Assembly: GCF_010389155.1 (NCBI RefSeq)
Contig: NC_057766.1
Location: 42,232,463 to 42,296,462, forward strand
Length of the DNA: 64,000 bases
Reading direction: 5' to 3'
From: Erigeron canadensis
Lineage: Eukaryota > Streptophyta > Magnoliopsida > Asterales > Asteraceae
Part shown: in pieces, positions 36,753 to 49,900 of the stretch
Layout of the letters: every line of letters starts with the position of its first letter
Numbering within the stretch: position 1 is the first letter of the stretch
The notes under the pieces: generated by a model
What the model was told of the DNA's origin: nothing
The model's input: the letters and a program-made list of their open reading frames with translations, nothing else
Database searches by the model: none
Made by a program: the position numbers and the translations under genes

Positions 36753-39700
36753 ATGGCTTCATCTACCGCCACCACCCCTCTCGTTCTCCACGACGACCCT
36801 GCAATCCGGCAAGAACAACTACTTGCCGAATCTTCAGCAGCTGGTCGTCGTCATCTATCCGTTGCCAAAGTCCTTTCCGGGATCCTTGTTTCCATTCTAG
36901 TTGTTTGTGCCGTGGTTGCTGTCATTCACATCAACCAATCCAACAAACCACATGAGCCCAATAACAACGTAGAAAATAAACCCTCCTCCGCAACCATGTT
37001 TACAACCGAGTCACAAAAAGTTGATCATATGAAACCAATTATTACCGTAAACTTGGAAACAAATGCTGAAGTTGAGTGGGAACGCTCAGTTTACCATTTC
37101 CAACCTGATAAGAATTTCATTAGCGGTATGAAGTTAGCTAATGATTCGCATTACTACTAATTAATCTATTCCATTAGTCACAAAACATTAATCTTATTTC
37201 GAATGTTTAAAAAAAAAATGTTTATTCTAAAGATTTAAATGGACCTTAATTAATTCTAGTTTATAAACTTTAGACAACAAAAATAATTACTCGTATATGT
37301 CAAAGCATGATCCTTGTTTTTGCATTTTATTCAAAACAGAACTTATTTTTATGAAAACCCAATTTGGAAAATAAACTTAGTAATGTTCTGTTGTTTTTGT
37401 GTTGTTATTTTACTTACATGATTCAAAATGGGTTAAAGTTTAAACAATACTCTATTTGATTGGAGCATGATATAAATTGGCTGACAATTAGGAAACACTA
37501 TATCAAGGATATTCCAAAAGTATATGGAAAAACATCTTTTTCATTGTACTTAATTTAAGTTCTCTATTTGACATGTATTGGAATATTTTCGATTGACTTA
37601 GTTTTCTCTATCAAATTATTCATTCTTGTCTTCACTTTCTCAACAAGAATTGACAACTTTTGTTCTTCAAGTTTCTTCGATTATAAATAAATGCAAGTAT
37701 AAATATTAAATAACGTCACGTCAGCTGGTATATATGATATTGAGAATTAATTTAATGTACAGTATATATAAAATGAAAATAACAATACTTTGACGTACAA
37801 ATCTATTAATATACTAATATAATACGTGTTCTTTTGGACTGATGTAAATTCTCTCTTTGTTTTTCTTATTTGTCATGATGATGGCGACATATTCTTGATT
37901 CTATTGGGGATTTCGGCTTTTAGATCCTGATGGTAAGCTTCTAGAATTTTAGTACCTCAACCTAATTATATATGTTTATTCATTATCGATTGAAGTGATT
38001 TCAACACAATACTTTTTCTGTAATTTTCTGTTATTGAAAACATGATAATTACCTTAAATAAAATATGCTATGATAAATCGATAGTTGTTGAAAATATATA
38101 TATGCTACTCCCACAAACTATTCTTATTGTAGATGTAAAGATCATGAATGTGTTTATTTAGATTTTTATTCTAACATATATTTAGTACAAAAAACCTTTT
38201 GAAATGAGAAAAAAAAAAAAAAAGGAAAGACAAAATAGTGTTGGTGATATTATGTTCTAGCATGGTTTGATTTGGCCAGTCCGGTTTTTAATATGGTGTT
38301 AGTCGTCTTGGTTTGATTAGTTTTGAAACCAAGAATTTCGGTTTGAGATTCAATACCCCTAATTATAAGAATGTTTTATTTATTGTACGGATAACATGTT
38401 AAGGAGGTTGGTAAAGATACCTAAAATACTAAGAAATGATTGAATTGAATGTGATATTGCAGGCCCAATGTATCATATGGGATGGTATCATCTCTTCTAT
38501 CAGTACAACCCCAAATCTGCTATCTGGGGCAACATCACATGGGGCCACTCAGTATCTAGGGACATGATCAATTGGTACCATCTCCCTTTCGCCATGGTCC
38601 CGGACCATTGGTACGATATCGAAGGTGTCATGACCGGCTCCGCTACGGTCCTACCCAACGGCCAGATCATCATGCTTTACACCGGCAATGCTTACGATCT
38701 ATCCCAATTACAATGTTTGGCATATGCCGTCAACTCATCTGACCCACTCCTTATTGAATGGAAAAAATACGAGGGTAACCCTGTATTGTTCCCACCACCT
38801 GGGGTGGGTTTCAAGGATTTCCGGGATCCATCCACTTTATGGATGGGACCCGATGGTAAATATAGAATGGTAATGGGATCCAAGCACAACGAGACTATTG
38901 GTTGTGCTTTGATTTATCATACCACTAATTTTACTCACTTTGAACTACTCGAGGAGCCACTACACGCGGTTCCTCACACGGGTATGTGGGAATGTGTGGA
39001 TCTTTACCCTGTATCCACCACACATACCTACGGTTTGGATATAGCAGTTGATAACGGGCCAAATGTTAAGTACGTCTTGAAACAAAGTGGGGATGAAGAC
39101 CGACATGATTGGTATGCAATTGGGACCTACGACATAGTAAAGGATAAGTGGTACCCTGATGACCCAGAAAATGATGTGGGTCTCGGATTGAGATATGACT
39201 TTGGGAAATTTTATGCGTCTAAGACGTTTTATGACCAACATAAGAAGAGAAGAGTCCTGTGGGGTTATGTCGGAGAAACTGATCCACAAACATATGACCT
39301 TTCAAAGGGATGGGCTAACATTTTGGTATGCAATTTCTAAATATAACCAATCTTATTTTTTAAACACAAATGTATGCAATTCATTGTAACCTGTTTTTTT
39401 TTTTTTTTTATTTACAGAATATTCCAAGGACCATTGTCTTGGATACAAAAACACAATCAAATTTGATTCAATGGCCAATTGAGGAAACGGAAAAGCTAAG
39501 ATCAAAAAAATTCGATGAATTTAAAGACGTGGAGCTCCATCCCGGGTCACTTGTTCCTCTTGAGATAGGCACGGCTACACAGGTGAGATTATATTATTTG
39601 TAGTACTACCGCTAAGAGCGTTCTTATATTTAAAATATACAAAACTAACTATTTTGAACTATTGCAGTTGGATATAGTTGCGACATTTGAAGTTGATCAA

Positions 39701-40291
39701 AAGATGTTGGAATCAACACTTGAAGCCGATGTTTTGTTCAACTGCACGACTAGCGCAGGATCGGTTGGGAGGGGTGTGCTGGGACCATTTGGTGTGGTGG
39801 TTCTAGCGGATGCAGAACGGTCTGAGCAACTTCCTGTGTATTTCTATATTGCGAAAGACACTGATGGAAGCTCAAAAACTTACTTCTGTTCTGATGAAAC
39901 AAGGTTTATATTTAGTTCAAGTTCTATTTATTTATCTGATTAACTTTAGTCATAATGAAAACTAACCAATTATCAAATATAAACCTATGCGCGCAGATCA
40001 TCAAAGGATAAAAATGTAGGGACATGGGTGTACGGAAGCAGTGTTCCTGTTCTCGAAGGTGAAAGTTACAACATGAGGCTACTTGTGGATCATTCGATAG
40101 TGGAGGGATTTGCACAAGGTGGAAGAACAGTGGTAACATCAAGAGTTTATCCGACAAAGGCCATCTATGGTGCGGCTAAAATGTTTTTGTTCAACAATGC
40201 CACCGGCATTAGTGTCAAGGCGTCTCTCAAGATCTGGAAAATGGGGGAGGCACAACTTGATCCTTACCCTCTTGATGGTTGGACTTCTTAA
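36753..40291 (+). CDS. 1-SST: Sucrose:sucrose 1-fructosyltransferase (1-SST), vacuolar
   Basis: Six exons: 36753-37125, 37924-37932 (9-nt mini-exon), 38463-39325, 39418-39582, 39668-39903 and 39997-40291, giving 646 aa. The ATG at 36753 starts [10 protein letters not shown], the usual Asteraceae 1-SST start. The enzyme transfers fructose from one sucrose to another, making 1-kestose and glucose (EC 2.4.1.99), the first step of inulin synthesis in the vacuole. It is a glycoside hydrolase family 32 protein. A membrane anchor lies at residues 38-58 ([20 protein letters not shown]), part of the N-terminal vacuolar-sorting propeptide. The nucleophile motif is DPDG (D125), the transition-state stabiliser is in FRDPS (D249), and the acid/base is in MWECVDLYP (E304). 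Family-specific features are FISDPDGPMYHMG and the [13 protein letters not shown] block. The frame is intact. The intron found before the VDHS motif in 1-FFT is absent here. 1-FFT lies 6.6 kb downstream on the same strand. Confidence 0.96.
37924..37932 (+). other. 1-SST: 9-nt mini-exon of 1-SST
   Basis: ATCCTGATG is flanked by TTTTAG and GTAAGC. With one base from exon 1 and two from exon 3 it encodes D-P-D-G. This is the universal mini-exon of plant acid invertases and fructosyltransferases, among the smallest known plant exons. The Asn of DPNG is Asp here. Confidence 0.95.
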
Positions 40292-43200
40292 TTATTTTGA
40301 AACATAGAATATAATATTTGGCACCACTTGATCCTTTCCCTCTGGATACTTGTATGCTGTAATTGTGAGGTATGATAGCATGATTCTGGGCTAGTAGGGG
40401 GTGTTCTTGTAATTTAATATTTGGTACTTTTTTATGAGGTTATTAATTCAATTATTGTTCTCGCGCTTCATATATCGTCGTTTTGCTTGGTATGTGTCGT
40501 TTTCAAAAAAGTAATGCATTTGTAAACTTATAAAGTCATAATCATATTGTACATCAATACATCATATATAACAGCTTAATAATAAGCGTGTATATTTGAA
40601 GATATGTGGGTACTATTCACAATTGTCTCAATGAATCAATTTCATTACATAATGTTCCAATCTGTCAGTTCAATTTTAACTAAGTGGCCTTTGTTACATA
40701 CTTCAATTCAATTTGATCAGTTCTATTGTTCTAACACACATTGAACCACCCCATAGGATAGACAAACATAGAACAATACCTCACAAATACTCGTATTAAT
40801 AGGATTCATCATACATGTCTGTTCTAAATGATAAAGAACTAACAACTTTATATTAAAATTTGAGAAAACTGATGTTCATCAATAAAACAAACATTTTGGA
40901 TAGTAATCAATCGTTTTAAGTTGGAACCAAAAGAAAGATTTGACCTATTTCACAATAGAAAACTTCTATAATTTGTGCATCTTCCTAGAAATGTAGTACA
41001 CTCTATTAAGTCCTTCTTTAAGTCGGAATCCTCCTGCCGTGACTCTGCATACTCTTGATTCAAATCAATTAATTACAACTGGTGTTGTACACAAGAACGT
41101 GACGTTGATTCATCAAAATTTCTCTGAGACGTTGTCGACTCATGGGATTTGGATAGGAAGTAAAATACTGTAGATTCATTGGAAGTTCTGTTTTCACTTG
41201 ATGTTGATACAAAACTTGGAGGTAAAACAGAAAAGTTTATAGTACGTACGTTCAATCCTAGCTTTTTGTTCTTTGTTTACCACTTTTATGTTCACTTTGA
41301 TGCTAATATCCTCTTCTTGGTAAAATTTCCTCGTTTTACACTTGGTCTAAGGTAATTCATCCATCTTAATCTACAACTTAACTTTTGCCACACCTAGCTT
41401 GCTAAACCTTTTTAATTTACAAAAGTAATTATTAATTAACAAACTTTTACAGACACAAATATAATGAACCCAATATAATAGATAGAAATGAAATCAATAA
41501 GTAAGAGTAGTAATAGGAAAACAGATTAAGATACCCAACCCCGTCAGTAGTAAAATAGTTACCTGCATATGTAGGAAGTTCACGCCAATTCCAATGGCCT
41601 TAAAAACGTTGAATATAATCACGTAATTTATTATCTTCGTCTTTCACTCCGGCCAAGCCCCTTTTTTCATTCCATTTTTATCAATACACGGTGCCCTCAC
41701 CATTTCCCCCTTTCACATCTTTTTGACTCGGTCCTTTTTCATGATGATGAAGAGTCCAACTAGGTAATTAGTATAGGCTTTCTCGTTACCAACCAGCCGC
41801 AGCTTAATTTCCATTCATTATTTTACTCTGCATTTTTTTAATAGTCTTACATCCTGATCTATGTTTGATATGCAAAACATTTCCCTTAATTACGATGAGT
41901 TGAAACTTAACCCCTCTATCTTTGTAACTATATCGTGGCCGGCGACTGCTTCTTTGGTAGAGGCACAATGTAACCAACAATACTACTTTTTTTTAGTCAT
42001 GATATCGACACATTTTCGTAATAAAGATCTTTCATGATTAGATAATATATATATTAATACGAGTTGATTGTCACTAAAACTGGACCACTGTAATGCTAAT
42101 CGATTCTTAGTGATTTAACATGATCAAGTTAGAAAGATTATATATTAATATCTCTATCTCTACTACATTATAAAGCATTTATTTCCGTCAATTTTTTTCA
42201 ACTTTCAACTTTTCAACCACTCACTTTCATCTCTTTTTTCAAATCCCAATCACTCATTTTTTTCTATGTCCTTCATAAATCATTTTATTCCTCTAATTTA
42301 TTCAAAGTCTTTTATCTTAAAAACCGTACATTGATAAATTATAGAAATTATATGGGTGTTCTTAAAATTTCATGTTTTTGCATTAAAGAGTTCATTCGAT
42401 ATACTTTCGACGAATTTTTAAATCCGAGGGCGGAGCCCGTACGGCTAAGACATTTGGTTATCATACTCTATGACTTATCACATCCTATGACTTATCACAC
42501 TCTATGACCTATCAGCCCCACCATCTCACCGTTACAACGCGCGAGTACTTTCTCTGATAAGATTAATACGTTTTGAGGGTTCATTAAAGCTGGATCTCTT
42601 TTAAACTTATTATTATGCTAATCAATTCTTAATTAATGAATATATTAAAATGATCAAGTTGATCGAAAGGTTATACTTACAATAAAAGTGACTTACTTTA
42701 TATAGTATGTGTAAGACGTATTAACGGGTTTTCGGTTACAAGATTTTAAGATAAATATTTTGTGAATTTATGTAACAGAATTTGAGTATATTTATTTAGT
42801 TGTTTTTTGGAAGAAATTACTATATGCATGTTTGTAAGGAATTTGTGAATATTTTGTAAGTTTACGTATGGAATTTGTATGTAAACCATAAAACTACTCT
42901 AGACTCGATCTAGAGTAACTTATGGAATAAAAATATGGTACATGGAGAAAGAAAGGAGGGATTCATTCAAGTTGATGATAACAGGTTAATTTTGATCATT
43001 AAATAAAAGTCAAGGGTCAAGATTCAGATGTTATCTTTGAATATTGGCTCTTGATTTTTATTATCTTTGAATTTTGGTCCTTAATTTTCATTCAACGGTT
43101 AAAATTTCCGAACTTGATTTAATTGGGAAATTAATTGTGAAAATCCTATCCCAGAACAAAATTAGTGCATGTATTTCTAAAGTGTAACTTACGATAAGTA

Positions 43201-45395
43201 GAGGTATCCAATTGTAGTTTGCCATGTTTGCGTGGGCCTGCTTATTACTCGTAGTATTTAATTCCTTATTGAACTTATACCATTTTTTTTTTATTGTTGA
43301 AGTGAAAGCAATTTAGTCATACAATAATATACCATATACTTTACCTAACCTCAACAATAATTCATTAAGTTAAAACTACAAAGCCAATCCATCAACTAGT
43401 TCTCAATACATGATTTTTGCCTCTACTATAAGAGATAACAAAAGTAACCCCTTAAATTTCAATACCTTTTTCATGTTTAATCTGTTATGTTACAAAATGG
43501 CTGAAGTCGAAGAGACTTAATGCCGGTTAAAATGAGGTTGTGTGGTTCTACATCAGTATGTGTCAACAAGCCATCATATATCTTCCATCTCGATTCAAAA
43601 CTTTTTAGATGATTCATTAATTACTCAAATGACACCCTTGAGCGTTTGTCCTTGGTTCCTTTCTTTAAATATTTTCCATCCAAATCCAACGAGTAAGACT
43701 CGTGATTAAGTTATTTACTTGAAATAAACACAGGAAATGATTGATCTAAAGACGATTCTATTGCAACAAAAGTAAAACCATTATCATATGAAATACCTCA
43801 AACTGCTTGAATTTGAAGGTGTGATTTGGGGTTATATAGAAAAAAAATTGTTAGCCAAGTTTTGCATTTTAAAAAGAAAAAGTGGACGATCACGTGGAAT
43901 TACTAGCTTTATGAACATGTCAAAATCTTTTTTATAAAAAATACGAGTACATAGAAACTATTTTTGGAACGGCCACTAGATGACATTTCCATTCACAACC
44001 ATTATTGTCTCATTGTATATGCCGTTAACCATTACGGGGATATATTGTCTAGAATTGTTTATTAAAAACATTATTATCATCCTACTATACTTCCAAGGAC
44101 ATAGCCAAAAAATATCAAAGTCCCCAAGTGATTAGATAAATAGTTTTCGCAATCGATCTCTTGTCTTTTTTGGCGGTTTCATAAAGATTTTAATGGTCAA
44201 CGATGGTGGTGTTTGGCAGTGACCAAAGGAGCCACCTTAGCTAGCAGGGAGGCATGCAGGTGAGCATCACATACACGCACAATGGGGAGGGTAAGAGTGG
44301 TTGAGTTGTAAGCACGAGTAATGACAGTATTAGAGTCACTAACAATAAGATATTAATTTACTTTTACGTTTATGGTGGTACACACACAATACTATATATG
44401 CTTTAGTAAAAATGATAAATTTTAACGCCCCACATTATTTATATTAACAGAAAAAAACATGATACGCCGTATCTACCTCATTTTCGCACATTTGACATAG
44501 AAGAGCAATGTGGAAGCATTGACCATTAAAAATTAAAAATGTGGTAATATATAGAGCGTTTCTCTACCGTCAAAATTTTCTTTAAATTTCCTTTTGTTGA
44601 ATAAAACTATGATTAAACATCAGTTGGTAGAGCCTACTGTTTTATCACACATGCTTGTTTCGATTAAACATATACGAGTATAAAGCAAAACAGTAACATA
44701 TAATAATACAATATTTTATAAAAACCAATAAATCAACGGACAAAATTACTTGCTTGTTTGGATTCAGTAGTTGTGTAGGCCCGCTATCTTTTCTGAATAG
44801 GTATATGCGTCATGCCGTCATGGATCTCCTACTTTTGATAATCGATTTTTCTTTTTAACTATTTTCAAAGAGAATTTTTATGATTTATAGTAGTGAAAAC
44901 TTACAATTGTTGCAATTATTATTATAACAATAAATAAATTTGCACAAATAATTAGCGTACGAGGAGGCATAAAATGACACGTGAAGCAGCAACCAACGGC
45001 TGATATTGTTTTCTACTCTTCAATGATGTTTCTTGAATCCGGCAAGTCTTTCTTTTTGCTAACCTTATTATCATGGACTAATTAACTTAGGACCCGTACG
45101 ATATACGGTTTTAGAAAATATCATGTAATATCCATAAAACAAACTTATAATCGCATAATACGTCATCACCTTACACGGTTACAAGCTTTAGTACCAATTA
45201 TTAGCTTCATGTCAATAGTTTTGTCAAGCATATTGCCTTTATAGATATGCTGACAAATGATTTGATGCAAATCTACTCCAAGTTATGATTTGAACTTTGA
45301 AGTGCAAAACCATAATGCCAATAAGACATTTTGTGAACACTAACCGGGGTAAGTCGAGTTAACTTTACATGAGTTTTCTTCCACTTGGACTCTTA
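40292..45395. other. 1-SST to 1-FFT intergenic region (left part)
   Basis: No gene is seen. It holds one Helitron-like copy (42157-42560) and AT-rich unique sequence. At about 42970-43130, mirrored phrases such as 'TCAAGGGTCAAGATTCAGAT' and 'GTCCTTAATTTTCATTC' suggest a small foldback element. Short frames (for example minus 41073-41255) are not recognisable. Confidence 0.5.
42157..42560 (+). mobile_element. Helitron-like repeat (family A), copy 4
   Basis: It starts TCTCTATCTCTACTACATTA and carries the family-A body (CATGTTTTTGCATTAAAGAG, 'TTTCGACGAATTTTTAAATC', 'GGCGGAGCCCGTACGGCTAA', repeated 'CTATGACTTATCACA'). It ends CCGTTACAACGCGCGAGTAC. It lies between the two fructan genes. Confidence 0.5.
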
Positions 45396-46218
45396 GGTGG
45401 TGTTTGGTTCACGGAATTCATTGGAATTCTTTGGAATTGAAATGTAAATTCCATTCATAATCATGTTTGGTTGAGAAAATATATGGAATTGGAATTTAAA
45501 CTTTCCACCAAATTCCTTGAAATAGAGAATTTGAGATTCCTTTGATATATTGATGGAATGTTATAAATTCCAATAGAATTCATTTATATAGACAAAAACA
45601 CTCTTATCTATAAGAAAACCTACACAGTCATCTTCTCCATCTGCATCTTCTTCCTCCCATCTTCTACCTTTTAAAAGTAGATTTGATGTCCCCTGGAGTA
45701 ACAGTCACCACCGCCGGAGTAACCGTCACCACCGCCGGAGTAACAGTCACCGCCATTGATTTGAAATCTGATCGGAGAAAGATGAAACCGGAGGCCATCG
45801 GAGAAGAATGGAAAAAGTTGTCGGCTATGGGTTGTGTGGTAGATTGTAATGGTGTAATGGTGAGGTGCTTTAAATTTAGATTGTGATGGACTGTTGGTGG
45901 GTTTTTTAGGAAGCTGCATATCTATATCCAATGTGTATATTATTAATATTCTTGTTATTATTATTATTATATTAGATAAAAATGTATAGTTATATTCTTA
46001 TGAAAATTAAAATGGAATAATTTTATAAAAGTATAATAAAAGGTTAGTTTGGTCATTTGACATAATTTATATTTGAACCATTTTAACTAAATTCCTTTAA
46101 ATTCTGTCAATCAAACACAATACAAATTTTTAAACTTTCAAATTCCAATTCCAATGAATTTCAATTCCTTTAACAAATTCCAATTCATTTAAAAACATTA
46201 TGCGAACCAAACTGCCCC
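45396..46218. mobile_element. PIF/Harbinger (Tourist-type) element, TTA target duplication
   Basis: The left end is GGTGGTGTTTGGTTC and the right end read inward is GGGGCAGTTTGGTTCG, flanked by TTA (45393-45395 and 46219-46221). Subterminal GGAATTCATTGGAATTC-type repeats appear at the left, and mirrored 'CAATTCCAATGAATTTCAATTCC' at the right. The interior contains a 21-bp minisatellite. It encodes no transposase. Confidence 0.8.
45695..45754. repeat. 21-bp minisatellite, ~3 copies
   Basis: The unit GGAGTAACAGTCACCACCGCC is repeated almost three times inside the Harbinger-type element. It produces Gly/Tyr- or Val/Thr-rich open frames on the two strands, which I regard as non-genic. Confidence 0.85.
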
Positions 46219-46221
46219 TTA

Positions 46222-46590
46222 GGGGGTGTTTGGTATGAGTGAATCAAAGAGAATGGAAATGTAATAGAGAATGAATATAGTGGGAAAGAGAATGAATATT
46301 TGGAAAGATAATCGATTATGTCGTTTGGTACAAGTAGAGAATGAATATATAAAAAATACTAAATTTTAAATAATAATTAAATTTAATACATATAACATCA
46401 CTAAAACAAAAAAAAAATTAAAAATTTTCATTCTCATCAATTCTGTACATTTCATAGAAAATTGAGAGAATGAAATCGATTCCCTATTCTCGATTCTCTT
46501 TCCAATTCTCCATTACAACAAAACATGAAAATTGAGAAGTGTTTCTCATTCCATTTCCACCATTTCCATTTCATTGTACCAAACTCCCCC
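46222..46590. mobile_element. Second PIF/Harbinger-type MITE, abutting the first
   Basis: The left end is GGGGGTGTTTGGTATGAG and the right end read inward is GGGGGAGTTTGGTACAATG, flanked by TTA (46219-46221, shared with the first element, and 46591-46593). The body has mirrored 'GAGAATGGAAATG' and 'CATTTCCATTTC' blocks. It ends 341 bp before the 1-FFT ATG. Confidence 0.85.
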
Positions 46591-46593
46591 TTA

Positions 46594-46931
46594 CTTTCTC
46601 CATGCAAGAATTAATATGGACCGTCAATTTGTTTAATACCCACGGCTTAATATGGACCGTCGACATATTGTTAACGTTATTATTCTTGTCATATGTCTTT
46701 TATTGCATTTCATATTCATACTTTTTATCTTTACAAATAACTTTACAATAAATCAACAGCCAACATAATTACTCTTACAAATATCTAGTTTGATTTATCG
46801 CTAAAGGTTAAATTTTAACCATTTAAAAAACCCCCAACAATAATCATTATACACGTAGCCAACTTTAGTGAGGAAATAAACAGAGTAACTGAGATCACTC
46901 ACTCACTCACCCAGGCCAGTTCTCTCAAACC
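46594..46931 (+). promoter_or_regulatory. Proximal promoter and leader of 1-FFT
   Basis: Only 338 bp separate the MITE pair from the start codon. There is an internal doublet TTAATATGGACCGTC (about 46612 and 46647). A TACACGTAGCC motif with an ACGT core is at about 46850. A CACTCACTCACTCAC tract at about 46900 is probably leader. No convincing TATA box was found (AT-rich TTTAAAAAA at about 46822 is the best candidate). Confidence 0.45.
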
Positions 46932-49900
46932 ATGAAAACAACCCAACAGTACTCCGAACCCAACTTTAGTGACCTTGAGCATGCACCCAACCACACTCAT
47001 GTCACTCCATTACTAAACCAGACCAAACCACCACTAGCTGATGCCATAAGAAAGCAGTTGTTCATCAGGGTTCTGTCTGTTATCACATTGGTTTCTCTGT
47101 TTTTTGTTTCTGCTTTTGTACTCATTGCCATCAGCCAACCGGATTCCAGTGCCACAGTCAGCAATTCAGCACCGGAGGAGGTGGATAAACCTTCTCTGCA
47201 GCATTCGCAATCTGATCGGTTAAAATGGGAAAGAACTGCTTTCCATTTTCAGCCTGCCAAAAATTTCATCTACGGTAAGCATTTACAGTTTCACAAATAA
47301 TTTTACTGATTTTGGAAATTTCTGGTTTTAATTTGTTTATTTTGATCGTTTCATGGTTATCAATGATGTCGTTGGCCGGGTTCTCTGCTTCAGATCCTAA
47401 TGGTAGGTATTTTTCGTCATCTTTTTGCTTAGTTTCTATATCTGTTAAAAAAATGATGTAATCGGCCGTATGAATTATGATACATATCACATCTTACATT
47501 TGGTTTAGATATTTATTTTTACTTTGGAAAATGTTAACTACAACAATAAGGTTGCGTTAACGTACATACAAAAAATTACTTTTTTTTGTTTCTAATCACA
47601 CTTCTTGTTAGGCAGTAAGGCACATATTTAGGCACGCTAATTGTTTATCAAGATATATTGTATCTATCGCGGGTAGAGTTACTACACATTAGATTGTAGG
47701 TGCATAGATGTAATAAAATGAAATTACTCAGCAAATATTTTTTTTTTGAAAGGTGATAAGATGACAAAAATTAACATTACAAATGAACCGTCTAGCATAG
47801 TTCGAGCTACCCATTTAGTAGCCGACAACAATCACAAGACAGTAAGTAGAAAACACTATCGGATGGACCGAATCAAAAACCAATAGCCAGGCAGAACCGG
47901 ACTAAAGATTTAGTGCCCCCAGAAAACATCAAAACCTGCAGTGGCATACTACTATGTATATGAAAGAAAAAAAATGTAGCTAAACCCATAAGATTAACAT
48001 GCAGAAAAGTGTTGTAATTTGTAAAGAACAATAATTTTCTCTGAAAATAATGATCAATTGTCATGTACAACCATTTCATGAGTGTTAAAATAAGCCATTA
48101 AGCCCTAAGTTATGACCTTATGATTAGCAAAATCCAGTTAATAACCAACTTGAGTCTTCCGAACTAAAGCTACATCAACGTCCACATAATTATCAGATTT
48201 ATATTACACTTCTTTTTTTGTATCAATCAAACATCCTAAGTCTAATGCTGCGAATTTAACAAATTTGTGGTGTTTTGGATTTTCCATTTTAGGTCCATTA
48301 TTTCACATGGGTTGGTACCATCTTTTCTATCAATACAATCCTTACGGGCCTGTTTGGGGCAATATGTCATGGGGTCACGCCGTGTCCAAAGACATGATCA
48401 ATTGGTTTGAGCTTCCAGTTGCTCTGGTCCCAACTAAATGGTATGACATTGAAGGGGTTTTATCCGGATCCACCACAGTCCTTCCCAACGGGCAGATCTT
48501 TGCATTGTACACGGGCAATGCTGAAGATTTCTCCCAATTACAATGCAAGGCTGTCCCTGTCAACACATCTGACCCACTTCTTGTTGAATGGGTCAAACAC
48601 GAAGATAACCCAATCCTATATACTCCACCAGGGATTGGGTTAAAAGACTACAGGGACCCATCAACAGTTTGGACAGGTCCCGACGGAAGGCATAGGATGA
48701 TCATGGGAACTAAACGAGGCAGTACCGGAATGGTACTAGTTTACTATACCACAGATTTCACTAACTATGAATTATCGGACGAGCCCTTGCACTCAGTCCC
48801 AAATACGGATATGTGGGAATGTGTCGACTTTTACCCTGTTTCATTAACAAATGATAGTGCACTTGATATGGCGGCCTATGGGTCGGGTATCAAACATGTG
48901 ATAAAAGAAAGTTGGGAGGGACATGGAATGGATTGGTATTCAATTGGGACCTATGATGCAAAAACTGATAAATGGACCCCTGATAACCCCGAATTAGACG
49001 TGGGTATTGGGTATAGATGTGATTATGGAAGGTTCTTTGCATCAAAGAGTCTTTATGACCCGTTGAAGAAAAGAAGGGTCACTTGGGGTTACGTTGGAGA
49101 ATCAGATAGCGCGGACCAGGACCTCTCTAGAGGATGGGCTACCATTTATGTACGTCTTTTTCGTCATTCATATTATTCAAAATGATAGTATAAGGTACAA
49201 TACACGTCTCATGTTAAATTTTTTACTTATAGAATGTTGGAAGAACAGTGGTTCTAGATAGAAAGACCGGAACCCATCTACTTCATTGGCCAGTAGAGGA
49301 AATTGAGACTTTGAGATCCAATGTTCGTGAATTCGAGATTGAACTTAAGCCAGGTTCAATCATTCCACTCGAAATAGGCTCAGCCACTCAGGTATAAGAA
49401 ATTCACAGAGATTGCTTTTACTCTCTCATTTTGTTTCTCAGTTTTTGAAAAATATGTGCACAACATAGTTTAGCTCACAAAAGATTATAACATATGGACA
49501 AACTGCAGTTAGACATAATTGCGACATTTGAGGTGGATGAAGATGCGTTAAAAGCTACAAGTGAAACCAATGATGGATACAGCTGCACCACAAGCTCGGG
49601 TGCAGCTGAAAGGGGAAGATTGGGACCATTTGGGGTTGCGGTTCTTGCAGATGAAACCCTTTCAGAGTTAACTCCCGTGTATTTCTACGTAGCTAAAAAT
49701 AGCAATGGAGGTGTAACAACACATTTTTGTACCGATAAGCTAAGGTAACAAAAACAAGTATTGCTAAGAGAAACTTTTACATAAGTATACTTACAGTGGA
49801 ATACATACTGAACTTAAAATAATAATAGGTCAACACTGGATTATGATGGCGAGAGAGTGGTGTACGGGAGCACTGTCCCCGTGCTTGATGATGAAAAACC

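Noticed and set aside
45671..45931. Minus-strand frame with Gly/Tyr-rich repeats (GGGDCYSGGG)
   Set aside because: It is produced by the 21-bp minisatellite inside a Harbinger-type element. There is no signal peptide and no gene context, and the opposite strand is open as well.
47745..47920. A transposon fragment in 1-FFT intron 2
   Set aside because: Some phrases on the minus strand look retroelement-like, but no terminal repeat, target duplication or coding trace could be found.
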